A stretch of DNA of 64,000 nt from Archilochus colubris (lineage: Eukaryota; Chordata; Aves; Apodiformes; Trochilidae): assembly GCA_023079485.1 (NCBI GenBank), contig CM041084.1:12832609-12896608 (forward strand). The letters are read 5' to 3'. This document shows positions 39,440 to 49,707 of the stretch, in pieces. A program made the position numbers and the translations under genes. Numbering within the stretch: the first letter of the stretch is position 1; every line of letters starts with the position of its first letter. The notes below the pieces were generated by a model that ran no database searches, was not told where the DNA came from, and was given only the letters and a program-made list of their open reading frames with translations.

Positions 39440-39660
39440 TGCCATTGCTTTACATACTGTGGTCGTCCAGCTTTAGCATTTGTCTTTTAAGAAAGCATGG
39501 TAATAATCTTTGCATTTTCTCACCAGTATTGTATTGCACAATTGTAGCCAAATTTCACGGTTGCAGAAAGCGTTAGGAGGCCAGGCCAAGAGGCACTTTT
39601 GACTTTGAATCAATATGAAATTTTACATCGCATCCCCAGCTCTTTGCATCATTACTGTAA
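39440..39660. promoter_or_regulatory. Candidate conserved non-coding element
   Basis: Four CpGs (39464, 39558, 39571, 39629) are retained in about 165 bases of otherwise AT-rich, CpG-poor DNA. Two octamer-related TTTGCAT sites (near 39511 and 39643) and a TGTAATTATTTGGCAT stretch are present. No open frame or repeat explains it. The role is inferred. Confidence 0.27.
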
Positions 39661-41502
39661 TTATTTGGCATGTTTTATTTTTCACAGTGTAGAAAGGCAC
39701 TCTCCTCAGCCCACAAGAGCAGTAGTGTCTGTTATAGACAGAACATTACTCTGACCCAGGAATGCCAGTCTGTCAGCTGGGAGAGTAAGGGCTGTTTAGG
39801 CACAACTGAGAATACTGTGCTCTGGTAAGACAGAATTGCTCTGGAGTTTCATGGCACAGAAGAGGACTGCACCCTACCCTGCCTTCCTTTTGGAAATTGC
39901 AATCTATTACTTCGTTGCACCTGACCTGTTATGGAACCAGTTTATTCTCTTCCTGTCCCACACAAATCCTTCACTAATCCCTTTGGAGCAGTTTTCCCCC
40001 AGGAGAGAAACCAGAATAGAAACCACAAGAGGAAATTTTTAAAATGGGACCTGCAAGAAGCAGTCACCACGCAAACTAGGGACATCTGAAGGACACAGCT
40101 GATCTTTCTGCCCCGCTCCTAGCAAAATATGGGTATGCAAAGCTAACAGAAACCTACTAAACCACCATAAGCATAGCAACACCACCTGTTTTCTATCTCT
40201 TTAGAGACATATAATGGAAGATCTATCACAATATACCTTGCATACTCTTTAGAAAAGCTAGTTACAAAGAGAATCATCAGAACTTTTCATAACAAATGAA
40301 GAAAAAGCATTGCTCATATTGAGTATGGAATCCTAGTAGAGAATGAGGTATAGCCTCGAGTGGATCCAGCTAACAGGTGTAAAGCTCTGGCCTGGAAGTG
40401 ATCTTGAATTCTCCAGTAGTGAATAGAGATGTTGTGTAAGAAGAGATGGGTCAGAGGGTTCCAGGCATAGCAGTAATGAGACTTTAATGACAAGGCTTTC
40501 ACAAGTTAGCCCCCCCCATGGACTAATCTGGGAAGATGTCTGCATAAAATAGATCAATTACATATACGGTTGTGTTGAAAAAAATTTTGTTTCTAAAGAG
40601 AAGGTATCAACTTTCTTTACTACAACATGATATACGTACCATATTGTAACAGGCATTTCTGGAGGATATGTTCTGCCAGTGTCCAACATACAACAAGATT
40701 ATCTAATTTATCATTCTTGCTATTCTTATTACAGTTATTCCACTGGGAATAAAACTGCCTGCAATTTAAACTTTTTTCTGCTTTCCTCTTGTTTAAGCTT
40801 AGTGCAAGTCATAGCTCCAGAGAAACCATATGGGATTTCAGACATAGAAGACTTGTCAGTCCCTCTGCATGAGAAATTGAACTTCTGGTACAAATAGTGG
40901 CCTGTCTCCATTTCACATCTGGAGGATTTTATCATTAGGAATACAACTACAACATGAATTCTGCACATTAATTTTTTGTTTGTTATGTTACAAGGTATCT
41001 CACATGAAGCAAAGAGCTCTTCTACAGAATATTGGAGAGCAGTGGAAAAATAAGGAGTTTCAAAGCCATGAGAATAAGTTATTATTTTCACATTGGTGGT
41101 TAAATTGCTGAGTCAAAATGAACAACTCTCTCAGGTCAACCCAAATTTTGATTTTAGTAAGTTTTCTTGTAAAAAAATGCATTTCACTTCATTGGGGAGT
41201 ACCTAATTGGTTTAAAATATTCCATGATTTTATGAGAAGCTATGAGCTAGTAAATATTCTGAACTTTTAAAATAATTTTGGTAGATTTCATGTTTTTCTA
41301 TTTCAGCCTGGATTTGCAATATACTGGTTTCCTCAAAATATCTAGTTTTAGCTTCTTATGGCCCCAGAAAATTCAGATAGTTTTACTCTGCACACACTGC
41401 ACAAGATTTAATGATAATCTGGCCAGTGATTAAGCATTTCTTAAAATGCAGGTGGAATTGAACATATCATACCAGAGCACACCTTTCCATAGACTATTAG
41501 CT
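39661..41502. other. Unique non-coding DNA, no gene seen
   Basis: Ordinary AT-rich sequence. A 118-codon minus-strand frame at 40735-41091 shows no domain. It sits just downstream (minus sense) of the candidate exon at 41503-41946; no clear AATAAA was found on the minus strand within it close to that stop codon. Confidence 0.55.
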
Positions 41503-41946
41503 TTAGAAATTATTCTCAGAGTGCTGACATTTAGACAAAAATGATCTAAAAGATATTTTTCCTTCGCCTCTACTGAGCATTTCCTCAGAGATTAAGCAAA
41601 ATGAATAAATATTAAACATTAGAACTAAAACAATATTGGCAACTGAGAGCCCCATAAACATTAAAATAAGGATTAGTTGATCTCTGAATCCCTGCCTCTG
41701 TTGATATAGCCTAGGAAAACATAAAAATTCTTTTTTTGTTTGGGGGTATATTTTAAACAAGAGCACATCGTGTATGTGAGGCTTGTAAATGTTGATGTTT
41801 CCAGTGTCCATATCTAGGGCAACCTCCCAATGATGGTATCCAGTTTGTGTTTCAGCCTGAGGCCGAGGCTCTTGGAATACCTGTGGAGTAGCCCAGTTGC
41901 CTTCTCTTTGTCTATTGAAAGAGGAATTTTCATCCAACTCTATTCA
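41503..41946 (-). CDS. Longest open frame: possible terminal exon of an unrecognised single-pass membrane protein
   Basis: The frame is open on the minus strand from a TGA at 41944-41946 to a TAA at 41503-41505, about 147 codons. Counting from the TTG at 41935-41937, it reads as 144 residues. The first in-frame ATG is residue 43 (codon at 41809-41811), so if it is real it is more likely a 3' exon than a complete gene. A possible acceptor, TGCCTGCTGAATAG, lies at its left side in minus sense and would join at or just after the opening stop. Visible parts: a polar N-terminal half (GYHHWEVALDMDTG at residues 33-46), a strongly hydrophobic segment at residues 88-116 (QLILILMFMGLSVANIVLVL), then a polar tail of about 28 residues. 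It matches no family I recognise. One open frame of this length is roughly what chance gives in 64 kb, so this is a candidate only. Confidence 0.28.
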
Positions 41947-42283
41947 GCAGGCACAGACATTTCTAAACACTGTCCATCACTGGCAGCTTTTGATACAAAC
42001 CAAACACTCAGAATGAAAGATTACAGTTTCATTAGTGCTTCATTGACAATAATTGTGTAAACTCAGGCTATAAGAAGGAGAACAAAGGCCAACTTTGTAA
42101 TGCTATCAAGAGGAGCAATATGGTTCATTCATTCTATGGTTGCCTCGGAATAAAAAACTTTAAGTGTAGCTAAGCATGTGGCGCCAAGCATGCAAAACCT
42201 TACTAATGTGAGTAATTTCCTCAATTTATTATTTCTGTGATGTATTAAGCACCTGAAAAAATATTTCCTGATCTTTGCCCATG

Positions 42284-42291
42284 TTCTCTCC

Positions 42292-42330
<39 letters not shown>

Positions 42331-42331
42331 A
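42284..42331 (+). repeat. Compound (CT)n(TA)n microsatellite
   Basis: A CT run of about 13 units (with one CCC interruption) passes directly into about 10 TA units. It is likely polymorphic in length. Confidence 0.95.
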
Positions 42332-43178
42332 ATACAAATCACACATGGAGAAACAGAATATTCATCTCTTTTCCATTATGTCCTTTTTTTTTCACCAGGG
42401 CATGAAAAAATGCATTCTGTGAGTCACCTGTTTTGGCAAATTTCCATAGTCAATAATTCCTTCTAAAAAACATCTGTGAAAATGCCCAGTTATATTAATA
42501 CCAGAGGAATGATAATTTAAACAGTTCTGTTGTCCAATGATGTGGCTTAATCGAGGTAGGACAGATGTAATCTCTGAAGTAGGCTTTGAAACACTAAGGA
42601 ATTTACAGCTTCAAGTCAGCACCACTCAATACAAATTATTTGCATTGTTGCTATTAGTATCAGTTCCAGTTAGTAACATTCTGCAGTGCTTTCATTTTCA
42701 CATCTAAGACACAATCATTAGAACTGAGTAGTCCTAAGGGGATAAACTCACACCTGATAATGCAGCAGAGGTGAAAATAAAATGTCAGACTGTGCTGACA
42801 AAAATAAAACAAAACCTCAAAGATTCTGCTGGAGCAGTCAAAACCCACAAAACAAAAAAACGTTGCCCAGATTCCAAACCAAAACTGACATTTGGTTGTA
42901 CTTCCTCCAAGAGAAGAGAAAATCTAAGCTTTCTTCTAGCTCCTTCCTTCTGTCTACTAAGCCATCTGACCCAGAATCACATTCACCATTCAAGTAATCC
43001 AGATCTCTTCATGAAAACTTCTCTGGTGAAGTCTAATGTTCTCAGCTGCCCCTAACCCACTAGTCTGGCCTTGCATGGGAACAGTGGGACTGAGAGAAGA
43101 GGGGCAGGAATTAGGACCCAATTTCTATTTACTTGACCTCTCTGAGGCTTTATTTATACACCTTTCCTTCCTAATGTG

Positions 43179-43248
43179 AAAAAAATCAAAAACAAAACCC
43201 AAAATAACCAACCAAACTAAAAATCGAAAAAAAACCAACCCACACCCC
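43179..43248 (+). repeat. A/C-rich low-complexity tract
   Basis: About 70 bases of A runs with CC and CAA interruptions, ending in a CCAACCCACACCCC stretch. The sense is the same as in the other A/C-rich tracts. Confidence 0.88.
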
Positions 43249-43581
43249 AGATGATAATGATGCCAGTAACTCATAGAGATGACCATACAGTAGATTAGAC
43301 TCCTGGGTATTTCTTCTCTCTACCTCATGGGGGATCTACTTTTTGTTAAAAGATGACATATACTGTTCCCCTTTATGGCATCAACATTTTTAGCAAAACT
43401 ACTTTCCCTTCAAGTATCATTGAATCCTCACAGTTTGGGTTCTTTAATATCTAACTTGTATTTAAAACAATGTATCAGAGAGTGCTGTTCAATCATGAGA
43501 TCCCTGGTTTGTTTGTAGGGAGAAAAGAGAACACAGTGAAATAGATAAAACTGTACAAACATTTTACTTTTTAGCTATTAT

Positions 43582-43610
43582 AAAATCTACAGCATTGAGC
43601 TGTAGATTTT
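43582..43610. repeat. Perfect stem-loop, 12-bp arms, 5-base loop
   Basis: AAAATCTACAGC (43582-43593) pairs exactly with GCTGTAGATTTT (43599-43610) around the loop ATTGA. In RNA on the + strand the right arm ends in T bases, but nothing suggests a bacterial-type terminator in this context. It is too short to be a typical microRNA precursor. Confidence 0.9.
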
Positions 43611-44149
43611 TCAGTCTCCATCTTCACTCAAACAGCTTTTGAGAAGGCAGCTTTATGGAGGGTGGTCTTGAGAAAAATATAAAGGGGGAGATGGTAAATA
43701 CCTAAGGGATTCTCTATATGGTTTTGGAGTAATTTTGTCACAGCTCACAAGCTGTACACAACCAGAACCTCAAATTTGCCAAAATATGCATGAAGAGTCT
43801 GGCTGGAAAAGAAGGCTAGAGAAAGTTACAGGAAAAATTATCAATGGAAGGAGTAATTGATACAGTTAAAAAGCAGAAAGGCGCACTATGGAGGAAGAGA
43901 CCTGAAGGCAAGGGAAATAAGAAAAAAATGTCTGCCTGACAAATGAAGAGGTTTCAGCCTCTTTCTCTTTGGCTTGAAATTTTTCTTATTAGAGTCAGGT
44001 TAGTAATTATACTTTATCTTACTAATACATTAAGAGAAAGAGTAAAAAAGGGCTTTCTGCCTACCAAATAAAGCCCAAATTATTTATACTTGACAAGAAG
44101 AAGGAACAAAAATATTATGGAGTAAGGTATTTTGCAGGGATTTAAATGA

Positions 44150-44265
44150 CCTGGCACTGATCTATAGCATGGCCATAGGCAAATCACTTCACCTTTATGC
44201 CTCAGTTAACCTGTTATACTGAAATCGTAACACTGAACCTTACTGGGTTTCAAGATGATGAAACT
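44150..44265 (+). mobile_element. MIR-type (CORE) SINE fragment
   Basis: GGCAAATCACTTCACCTTTA followed by TGCCTCAGTTAACCTG matches the highly conserved MIR core (gggcaagtcacttaacctctctgagcctcagtttcc). It is followed at the expected distance by a diverged gtaaaatgg..gataat region and by GGGTTTCAAGATGATGAAA in the place of the family's gggttgttgtgaggattaaa. MIR elements are tRNA-derived SINEs spread by L2 LINEs and long inactive in all amniotes. The tRNA-like head and L2-like tail are not clearly seen. Recognition is from memory of the consensus; an alignment would settle it. Confidence 0.72.
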
Positions 44266-45291
44266 TTTCTTTCCTAGAGGTAAATCCCTTCTGTGATGTG
44301 AAAAAAACCCATCAGTGATAGGTTAATATAATCCATTTTTCAAGTTAAGAAAATGTACTTATGTGTTTGAAAAAAATAATTTCAAACTTTAACAGTCTGT
44401 TCATTTGTAATCTGAACTCATAACTGATGTGGGCAGTTTTGATTAAAAAGTATCATGAGTGTTTCCTAATACGAGCCAAGGATATGTGAGGATTTCAGTG
44501 GTAAGGAGCATGCATATAGCAAATCCGAGTCCCTTCGCATTCCCTCCAGCATGCCTCTGGCTGTAGAAGCCAGAATCTAGCCCTAAATTAATAATTAGCA
44601 CTTTCAGCTTAAGCTCTCCAAGAAGTGTCATGAGGACAGACAGAAATAGTAGAAAATGTTAGTGGGCAGTGCAGAAAGGCAAGTGCCAAGAGATTTATTC
44701 CTAGCATTCTTGACAAGCAAGAACAGAATATCATGATTTAAATAACCCACTGGCAAGACTTTTCACATCAATTTGACTGCAGTGGGAGGAGATATTCTGC
44801 AGGGATGGTCTGTATGTGTCTTCACAGGTCATAAAAAAGAGGTTCATCAGCATGTGAGTACAGAAAGGGCTAAACCCCCTAAGTGGTTAAAATCATATAT
44901 ATCGGGTCATTCTTCCTCTGAATATGTATTTTGAATTTAGGAGAAGAAAGTGGGCCCCAAAACTTTCTGATCAACAGCAAGAATATAGATTCAGTTCAAC
45001 AATAGAATTACCACAAATACTACATTAAAGGCTGCTTGTCAAAACCTTGTCTTCCAGTACAATATAGTAATACATTTTTCTTTGAGACAATAATGCAATT
45101 TTCACTATATTTTTAGACATGAGTTTAGTAACACACTATGGACCCACTTCTGATGAAGACCCAAACCAGGATACAATTTTATACATATAATTAGTCCCAA
45201 GAATGAAATTTTTAGTGAAATTATCTAAATCTTGTCACTTCCTTCTTTGGGTATATAATTAAATTAGATTTCAAAACAACATTGAAAAGTG

Positions 45292-45342
45292 AAAAAAAAA
45301 AACCAAGCACAAAACCAAAACAAAACAAAGAACCAAACCCAA
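45292..45342 (+). repeat. A/C-rich low-complexity tract
   Basis: A11 followed by CCAAGC, AAAACC and CAAAACAAAG units. Same sense as the other A/C-rich tracts. Confidence 0.88.
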
Positions 45343-45916
45343 CATGATTTGAACAATGTAGCTTACAAGTTACCTTGTAAATTATATTAAATAAGTAAAT
45401 ATAAGTAAAATAAATACATTATATATAAAGTTTATATATCTGAAAATACACATGCATTGTGTATCACAATCACAGTTTTTAGACGTATAAAAAGAATAAA
45501 TGTAGATGATATCTCATTTTCAAACATGTTTAGATCACGTAAAATACACATTGTGCTTTGTTGAAACATGTTGTTCATAAAACCTCCCTACTTTGCATAC
45601 AGAAGAGCCCATTGCAGGTGCTCATAACTCATATCAGAGGAGCCTATCTGAAAAAAGCCAGAGATTTAGGTGGGTTATTGTTGTTCAGACACCATCCTGG
45701 GTTAGCAGAGGTTTGCAGCCTTGTGTATAGATATGTAAACAGCCATAAAAACACTTCTACTGCATCACAAGAGTGACTACAGGGTGAGATGCAAGGCCTG
45801 GCAGGGTTCAGCTTTGAGCTGAGTACTGAAGCTTCCAGGCCAAATTAAGAAAAGAGGACCTGCCTTCTTGGCTGCAGAACATACCAACTTCTGGGCTTTG
45901 GGATAAACCAAATTTC

Positions 45917-45944
45917 TATGCACACACATGCATGTGTGTGTGTG
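45917..45944. repeat. Alternating purine-pyrimidine stretch containing a 20-bp palindrome
   Basis: Twenty-eight bases alternate strictly between pyrimidine and purine, a pattern that favours left-handed Z-DNA. Inside it, CACACACATGCATGTGTGTG at 45921-45940 is a perfect palindrome. Confidence 0.9.
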
Positions 45945-46639
45945 AAAATGGGCAAATCATCTGTGTGTCTTTGGTGCCAATTGTCTGAGGCATAGAACTG
46001 CAGACTGCTGCTGTCCATCAGGTTATGCCTTCCTTCTCAGAAAACCTGCCAGAAGATGCACTGCAGACTACATGGGTTTTGAATCCTGTTGAGTCTAAAG
46101 TATGAAGAAGGATTAAAACGTGTCTCAAGATATTAGGATTTCCTTCTATATGTGCTCCCTAATGTCCTTTAATGACATAACTGGCAGCAACACAGACACC
46201 TAGAGGGTTAGGCAGCAGCTGAGATGGAATTTTGAGGATCAGAGTGGTGCTGAAATAAGGATTTAGCTAATGGTCCTCATTTAAGTATTAAAATAACTTC
46301 AGTTAGCTGACAAACTTGAAACTTCTTCTCAGAAAAAAATCTGGCTTTAATTGTGGTTGCTGAGCAGTTTCAAAAATCTGGTAATGTACAAATGCACTGT
46401 AAATGTAAGCAAACACTGATCCCTTGCTGAGTTCTCAGATCTTTTGCAAACAATCCAAGACTTCATAAAAATACACAGCTTTTTACTTATCCTATATTTT
46501 ATCTCATATTAGGTCACTAGCCAAAAAGCCTCTTGCCAGCAGTAAGTTTAACAGGGAGAAGGAAACATTCTCATTAGTTAAGTTTATTTATGATGACAAA
46601 AGGAAAATCATGAAAACCCCAAGTTGTAAGTGGTAATTT

Positions 46640-46910
46640 ATTCCTGATAAGTAGTAAATCAGCAGGATTTCACTGCCCACATGGGGACCTGCAGTTAAAT
46701 AATTAATGATAAATAATGAGTCTCATAAATGTTCACAGTGTTTATGAGAAACTATTTATACATGAGCTCATTCTACAAACTCTCCTGCTGCTATAATCAT
46801 GATAACCTGGTGTCCTTATTGCATTATAAAAACATAAGATGATAACACCAGCCATCTCTGTGGTTAAGTTTATATTGTTCATTGCCAGGTTAAACTAATT
46901 ATTCACTGGC
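46640..46910. promoter_or_regulatory. Candidate conserved non-coding element (weak)
   Basis: A high-complexity, repeat-free block with dense homeodomain-type cores (TTAAATAATTAATGATAAAT near 46694-46713, AAACTAATTATTC near 46892-46904). It lacks the CpG retention seen at 39.4 kb, so the case is weaker. Confidence 0.15.
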
Positions 46911-47804
46911 TCCAAGGAAGTTCTGGGTTAACATTTCAAACTGATGCATATTTGGTCATGATAAACTTAGCTCATGGTATATTGTCATGCATTCCACTGA
47001 TGTGGCCTTTGACTGAAAGAAAAAAAAATATTTAGAATTATTAAAAGAAGTGAACAAAAGGAAAGGGATGTAAATATGTTTTGGGTCAAGAGTAAAAAGT
47101 AAAAACTATCAGCACTGATACTAAAAAGAAATATAAAAATACAGTAAAAATTATTTTCCTATTTATCAAAGGGCCTGAACATTTGTGGATTTCTATGCAA
47201 CATTTTTCATCAGCACTGTTCAGCACTGGCAGTTATAAGAGTACAAAATCACCTCTAAAATACCCTGAACTTCTCCAAAAAATAGATCATCTGAGAAAGT
47301 TCTCTGTTTTTATTGTCCCACGTTCTGATTAAACACACAGGATTATGCCAATGTGTATTTTTTCCTTTTTTCTTTCATATTCTTAGGTCCTGATCTTGTT
47401 TCTTCTGTATTGTCTAGCTGTTATCTCATTAATTTTATGGGATGCTAGATTAAGAACTTCAATATTTTACATCTGTTGTGTTGCTATCTTCTGCTTCACT
47501 TCAGAAGCATCCAGCAGGACTCCACAATGACTTCACCTACTGGGGATCAGAGTGATCATCAGAGTTTCTTTCTCTTTGTTTTACCAACATCCCCAAAGCA
47601 TAGTCATGCTATGTGTACAAATTATTAAATTCGGCAGAAGTGTTGTTCAGAGTCTTATGGAAATGCAGGACTGTTGTGTTCAGAGATGCTTTTGGAAAGT
47701 TTTGAAGTAGTCCCTGGCAATTAAAACTCAGGCTTTAGCATGCTCATGCAGAAGATAATGCAGAGCAGCCCATTCAGGTATCCGGTATGGTGCAGTGCCT
47801 GTAC

Positions 47805-48275
47805 AGAATCACAGAATTTTGCAGGTGGGAAAATACCTCCAAGATCATCTAGTCCAACACCATATGCTACCTACTGAGCCATCTCCTTAAGGACCAGGTC
47901 CAAATGACTTTTAAACACCTCCAGGGATGGTTACTCCACCACTGTCCTGGGCAGGCCTTTCCAGTGCCTGACAACCCTCTCAGCGAAAAAATTTTTCCTA
48001 ACATCCAGCCTAATGGTGCAGTTTACATCCATTTCCTCTGGTCCTATCACAGTCTACTAAGGAGAAGAGGCTGTTTTCCTCCTTGCTCCAACCTCCCTTG
48101 AAGTACCTGAAGAGAGCCATAAGGTCTCCTCTCAAACTCTTCTTCTCCAGACTAAACAACCCCAGCTCCCTCAGGAGCTCCCCTCCTCCTCATAGGACCT
48201 GTGCTTCAGGCCCTTAGTGAGCTTCTTTGCTCTTCTCTGGACATTCACCAGCACTTCCCTCCTATAGTGAGGTAC
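47805..48275 (-). mobile_element. CR1 LINE, 3' end, 5'-truncated, minus strand
   Basis: Read on +, the element starts at its own 3' tip (ACAGAATCACAGAATTTTGC) and runs backwards through AAGATCATCTAGTCCAACAC, ACACCTCCAGGGATGGTTAC, CCACTGTCCTGGGCAGGCC, TTTTTCCTAACATCCAGCC, CTCTTCTTCTCCAGACTAAA and TTGCTCTTCTCTGGACATTC, all standard CR1 3' end features in reverse complement. Similarity fades after about 48275. The copy is about 470 bases, fairly well preserved, and contains none of the reverse transcriptase domain. A + strand 65-codon frame inside it is spurious. Confidence 0.96.
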
Positions 48276-48398
48276 ATATGTAAATTCAAGATGTAAAAGT
48301 GAATGGCTTCTCCATTATCCTCTGTGCTGTACATATTTCAAAACATGAAAGAGAATGAAGGAACAGAATGTACTGAATAGGATTTTTTATAAAATATA

Positions 48399-48415
48399 AA
48401 CAAACAAACAAACAA
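48399..48415 (+). repeat. Short (CAAA)n microsatellite
   Basis: About four perfect ACAA units between the CR1 and the GC-rich island. Confidence 0.85.
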
Positions 48416-48439
48416 GAGCTAAAACTCTAAAATAACAGC

Positions 48440-49240
48440 CTGGGCATTATCTGAAATTCCATGCTCTGCCTGAGCAGGAGAGAGATGGTGTGTGAGGTGA
48501 CAAGCAGAAACCAGTCTCTTCCCAGTCTGCTAAACAGAGCAGCAGGGAGCCAGATGGAGAAGAGCCTGGGAGCAGCCTCTCTGACACCCACCTGGCTCCC
48601 AGCATGAAAAGACTCAAACTCAAGATCTTCCAGAGTCTAAGCAGCAACTATTCCCTGGAGGATACAAGGGACAGGGGGCAGCAAAGCCCATGAAGGGACA
48701 CCCTCAGCACCAGGGCAGGAGATAGGGGAAGACATCTTGAGACTGCAGCCCCTCACAGTCTGTGCCTGATATCACACCAACACTGACAAGCCAGAATGTA
48801 TTTGATTACCTGGAGCTGAAAGGAAACACTTTCAGCCCCAATGGTCTCCTCCGAGGCCTTGCTGGCCTTTTGCTTGCAGGGAAGGCAGGGGGGAGGCATA
48901 GAGCTGAGTGCCAGCATCCTGCCATGTAACTTCTCCTTCTGGCCCAGGGCCTGCAGATGTGCAGTCACCCCTGCCCCTCAGCAGGGGCCTCTCTCTGTTC
49001 CTCAGCCTCCCTGCACCTCAGACAGCCCTGTTCCTTGGCCTCCCTGCTCTTCAAGAACCCCTGCTCCTCAGATTGCCTGCCAGGAATGTCCACAGGTGAT
49101 ACAGCTGTGGCAGGGGTCACCTCTCCTCCACAAAAAGTTCCCTGAGACTGCCCTCTTCTACAATGCACTTGCCCTATCCAGTGTCTTCTGCCTGGGTTCC
49201 AGGAAAGTTAATTACATACTTGTCTAAATATGTTGGCTTT
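48440..49240. other. GC-rich, CpG-poor island of unknown nature
   Basis: About 800 bases clearly richer in G+C than all neighbours (40 of 60 bases in 48961-49020) with only one CpG (near 48851). It begins about 165 bases after the CR1 and ends about 230 bases before the CTTTC microsatellite. Frames are open on both strands: + strand 48841-49227 (128 codons, Pro/Ser/Cys-rich), minus strand 48965-49168 (67 codons, Glu/Gln/Arg-rich with an 11-residue period) and 48753-48968 (71 codons). On the minus strand, GTGTTTCCTTTCAG and CTCCAGGTAATC near 48808-48835 resemble splice signals. It could be a diverged retroelement internal region, a remnant of a methylated gene copy, or a non-coding RNA exon. 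I do not recognise it. Confidence 0.5.
48968..49099. repeat. Four imperfect 33-bp repeats
   Basis: Units at 48968-49000, 49001-49033, 49034-49066 and 49067-49099. The middle two are best matched: both have a GCCTCCCTGC core and end in CTGTTC or CTGCTC. On the minus strand the period is 11 codons, giving REAKEQGCLRC followed by REAEEQ and preceded by SEEQGFLKS. The outer units are more decayed. Confidence 0.7.
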
Positions 49241-49474
49241 CCTTATATTCCTTCACAGGTAAAGAGGCTGTCATTATCTCCGAGCAGAGAGAAAACATGA
49301 TGTTTTCTTGCTCTGTATTCTTAGGATTGGTAAACATCCTTCAAGACCTTGCATTGTTATAAGGCAGACATAAGCACTATAGGCATATGTTTTTTCTGTG
49401 GTAAGAGAGATTAAATGTTAAACTGTTTTGTTTCTTAAGGCTTGTTTTTTTTTATAGCAACATTTTTCATTCTT

Positions 49475-49707
49475 CCTTTCCTTTCCTTTCCTTTCCTTTC
49501 CTTTCCTTTCCTTTCCTTTCCTTTCCTTTCCTTTCCTTTCCTTTCCTTTCCTTTCCTTTCCTTTCCTTCCTTTCCTTTCCTTTCCTTTTTCCTTTCCTTC
49601 CTTTCCTTTCCTTTCCTTTCCTTTCCTTTCCTTTCCTTTCCTTTCCTTTCCTTTCCTTTCCTTTCCTTTCCTTTCCTTTCCTTTCCTTTCCTTTCCTTTC
49701 CTTTCCT
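49475..49707 (+). repeat. Long (CTTTC)n microsatellite
   Basis: About 230 bases of nearly uninterrupted pentamer, with interruptions only at about 49566-49600 (CTTCC and TTTTT variants). The minus strand is a pure GAAAG polypurine run, which could form triplex DNA. The 93-codon LSFPF frame across it is an artefact. It is among the longest simple repeats in the window and its length in an assembly may be unreliable. Confidence 0.98.

Larger units (their letters stand above)
41947..44149. other. Unique non-coding DNA with simple repeats and a hairpin
   Basis: No gene seen. It holds the (CT)n(TA)n microsatellite at 42284-42331, an A/C-rich tract at 43179-43248 and a perfect stem-loop at 43582-43610. 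Overlapping + strand frames of 94 and 71 codons at 42771-43055 have no domain. Confidence 0.55.
44266..47804. other. Unique non-coding DNA, no gene seen
   Basis: AT-rich, with an A/C-rich tract at 45292-45342, an alternating purine-pyrimidine palindrome at 45917-45944, and a high-complexity block at 46640-46910 with TAATTAATGATAAATAATG and ATTATAAAAACATAA stretches that could be regulatory. Frames are at most about 72 codons. Confidence 0.55.

Noticed and set aside
40735..41091. 118-codon minus-strand frame downstream of the candidate exon
   Set aside because: It lies in a different frame context past the stop of the candidate exon, with no domain and no splice signal linking the two.
47904..48101. 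65-codon + strand frame
   Set aside because: It lies wholly inside the minus-strand CR1 3' end and is antisense to it.
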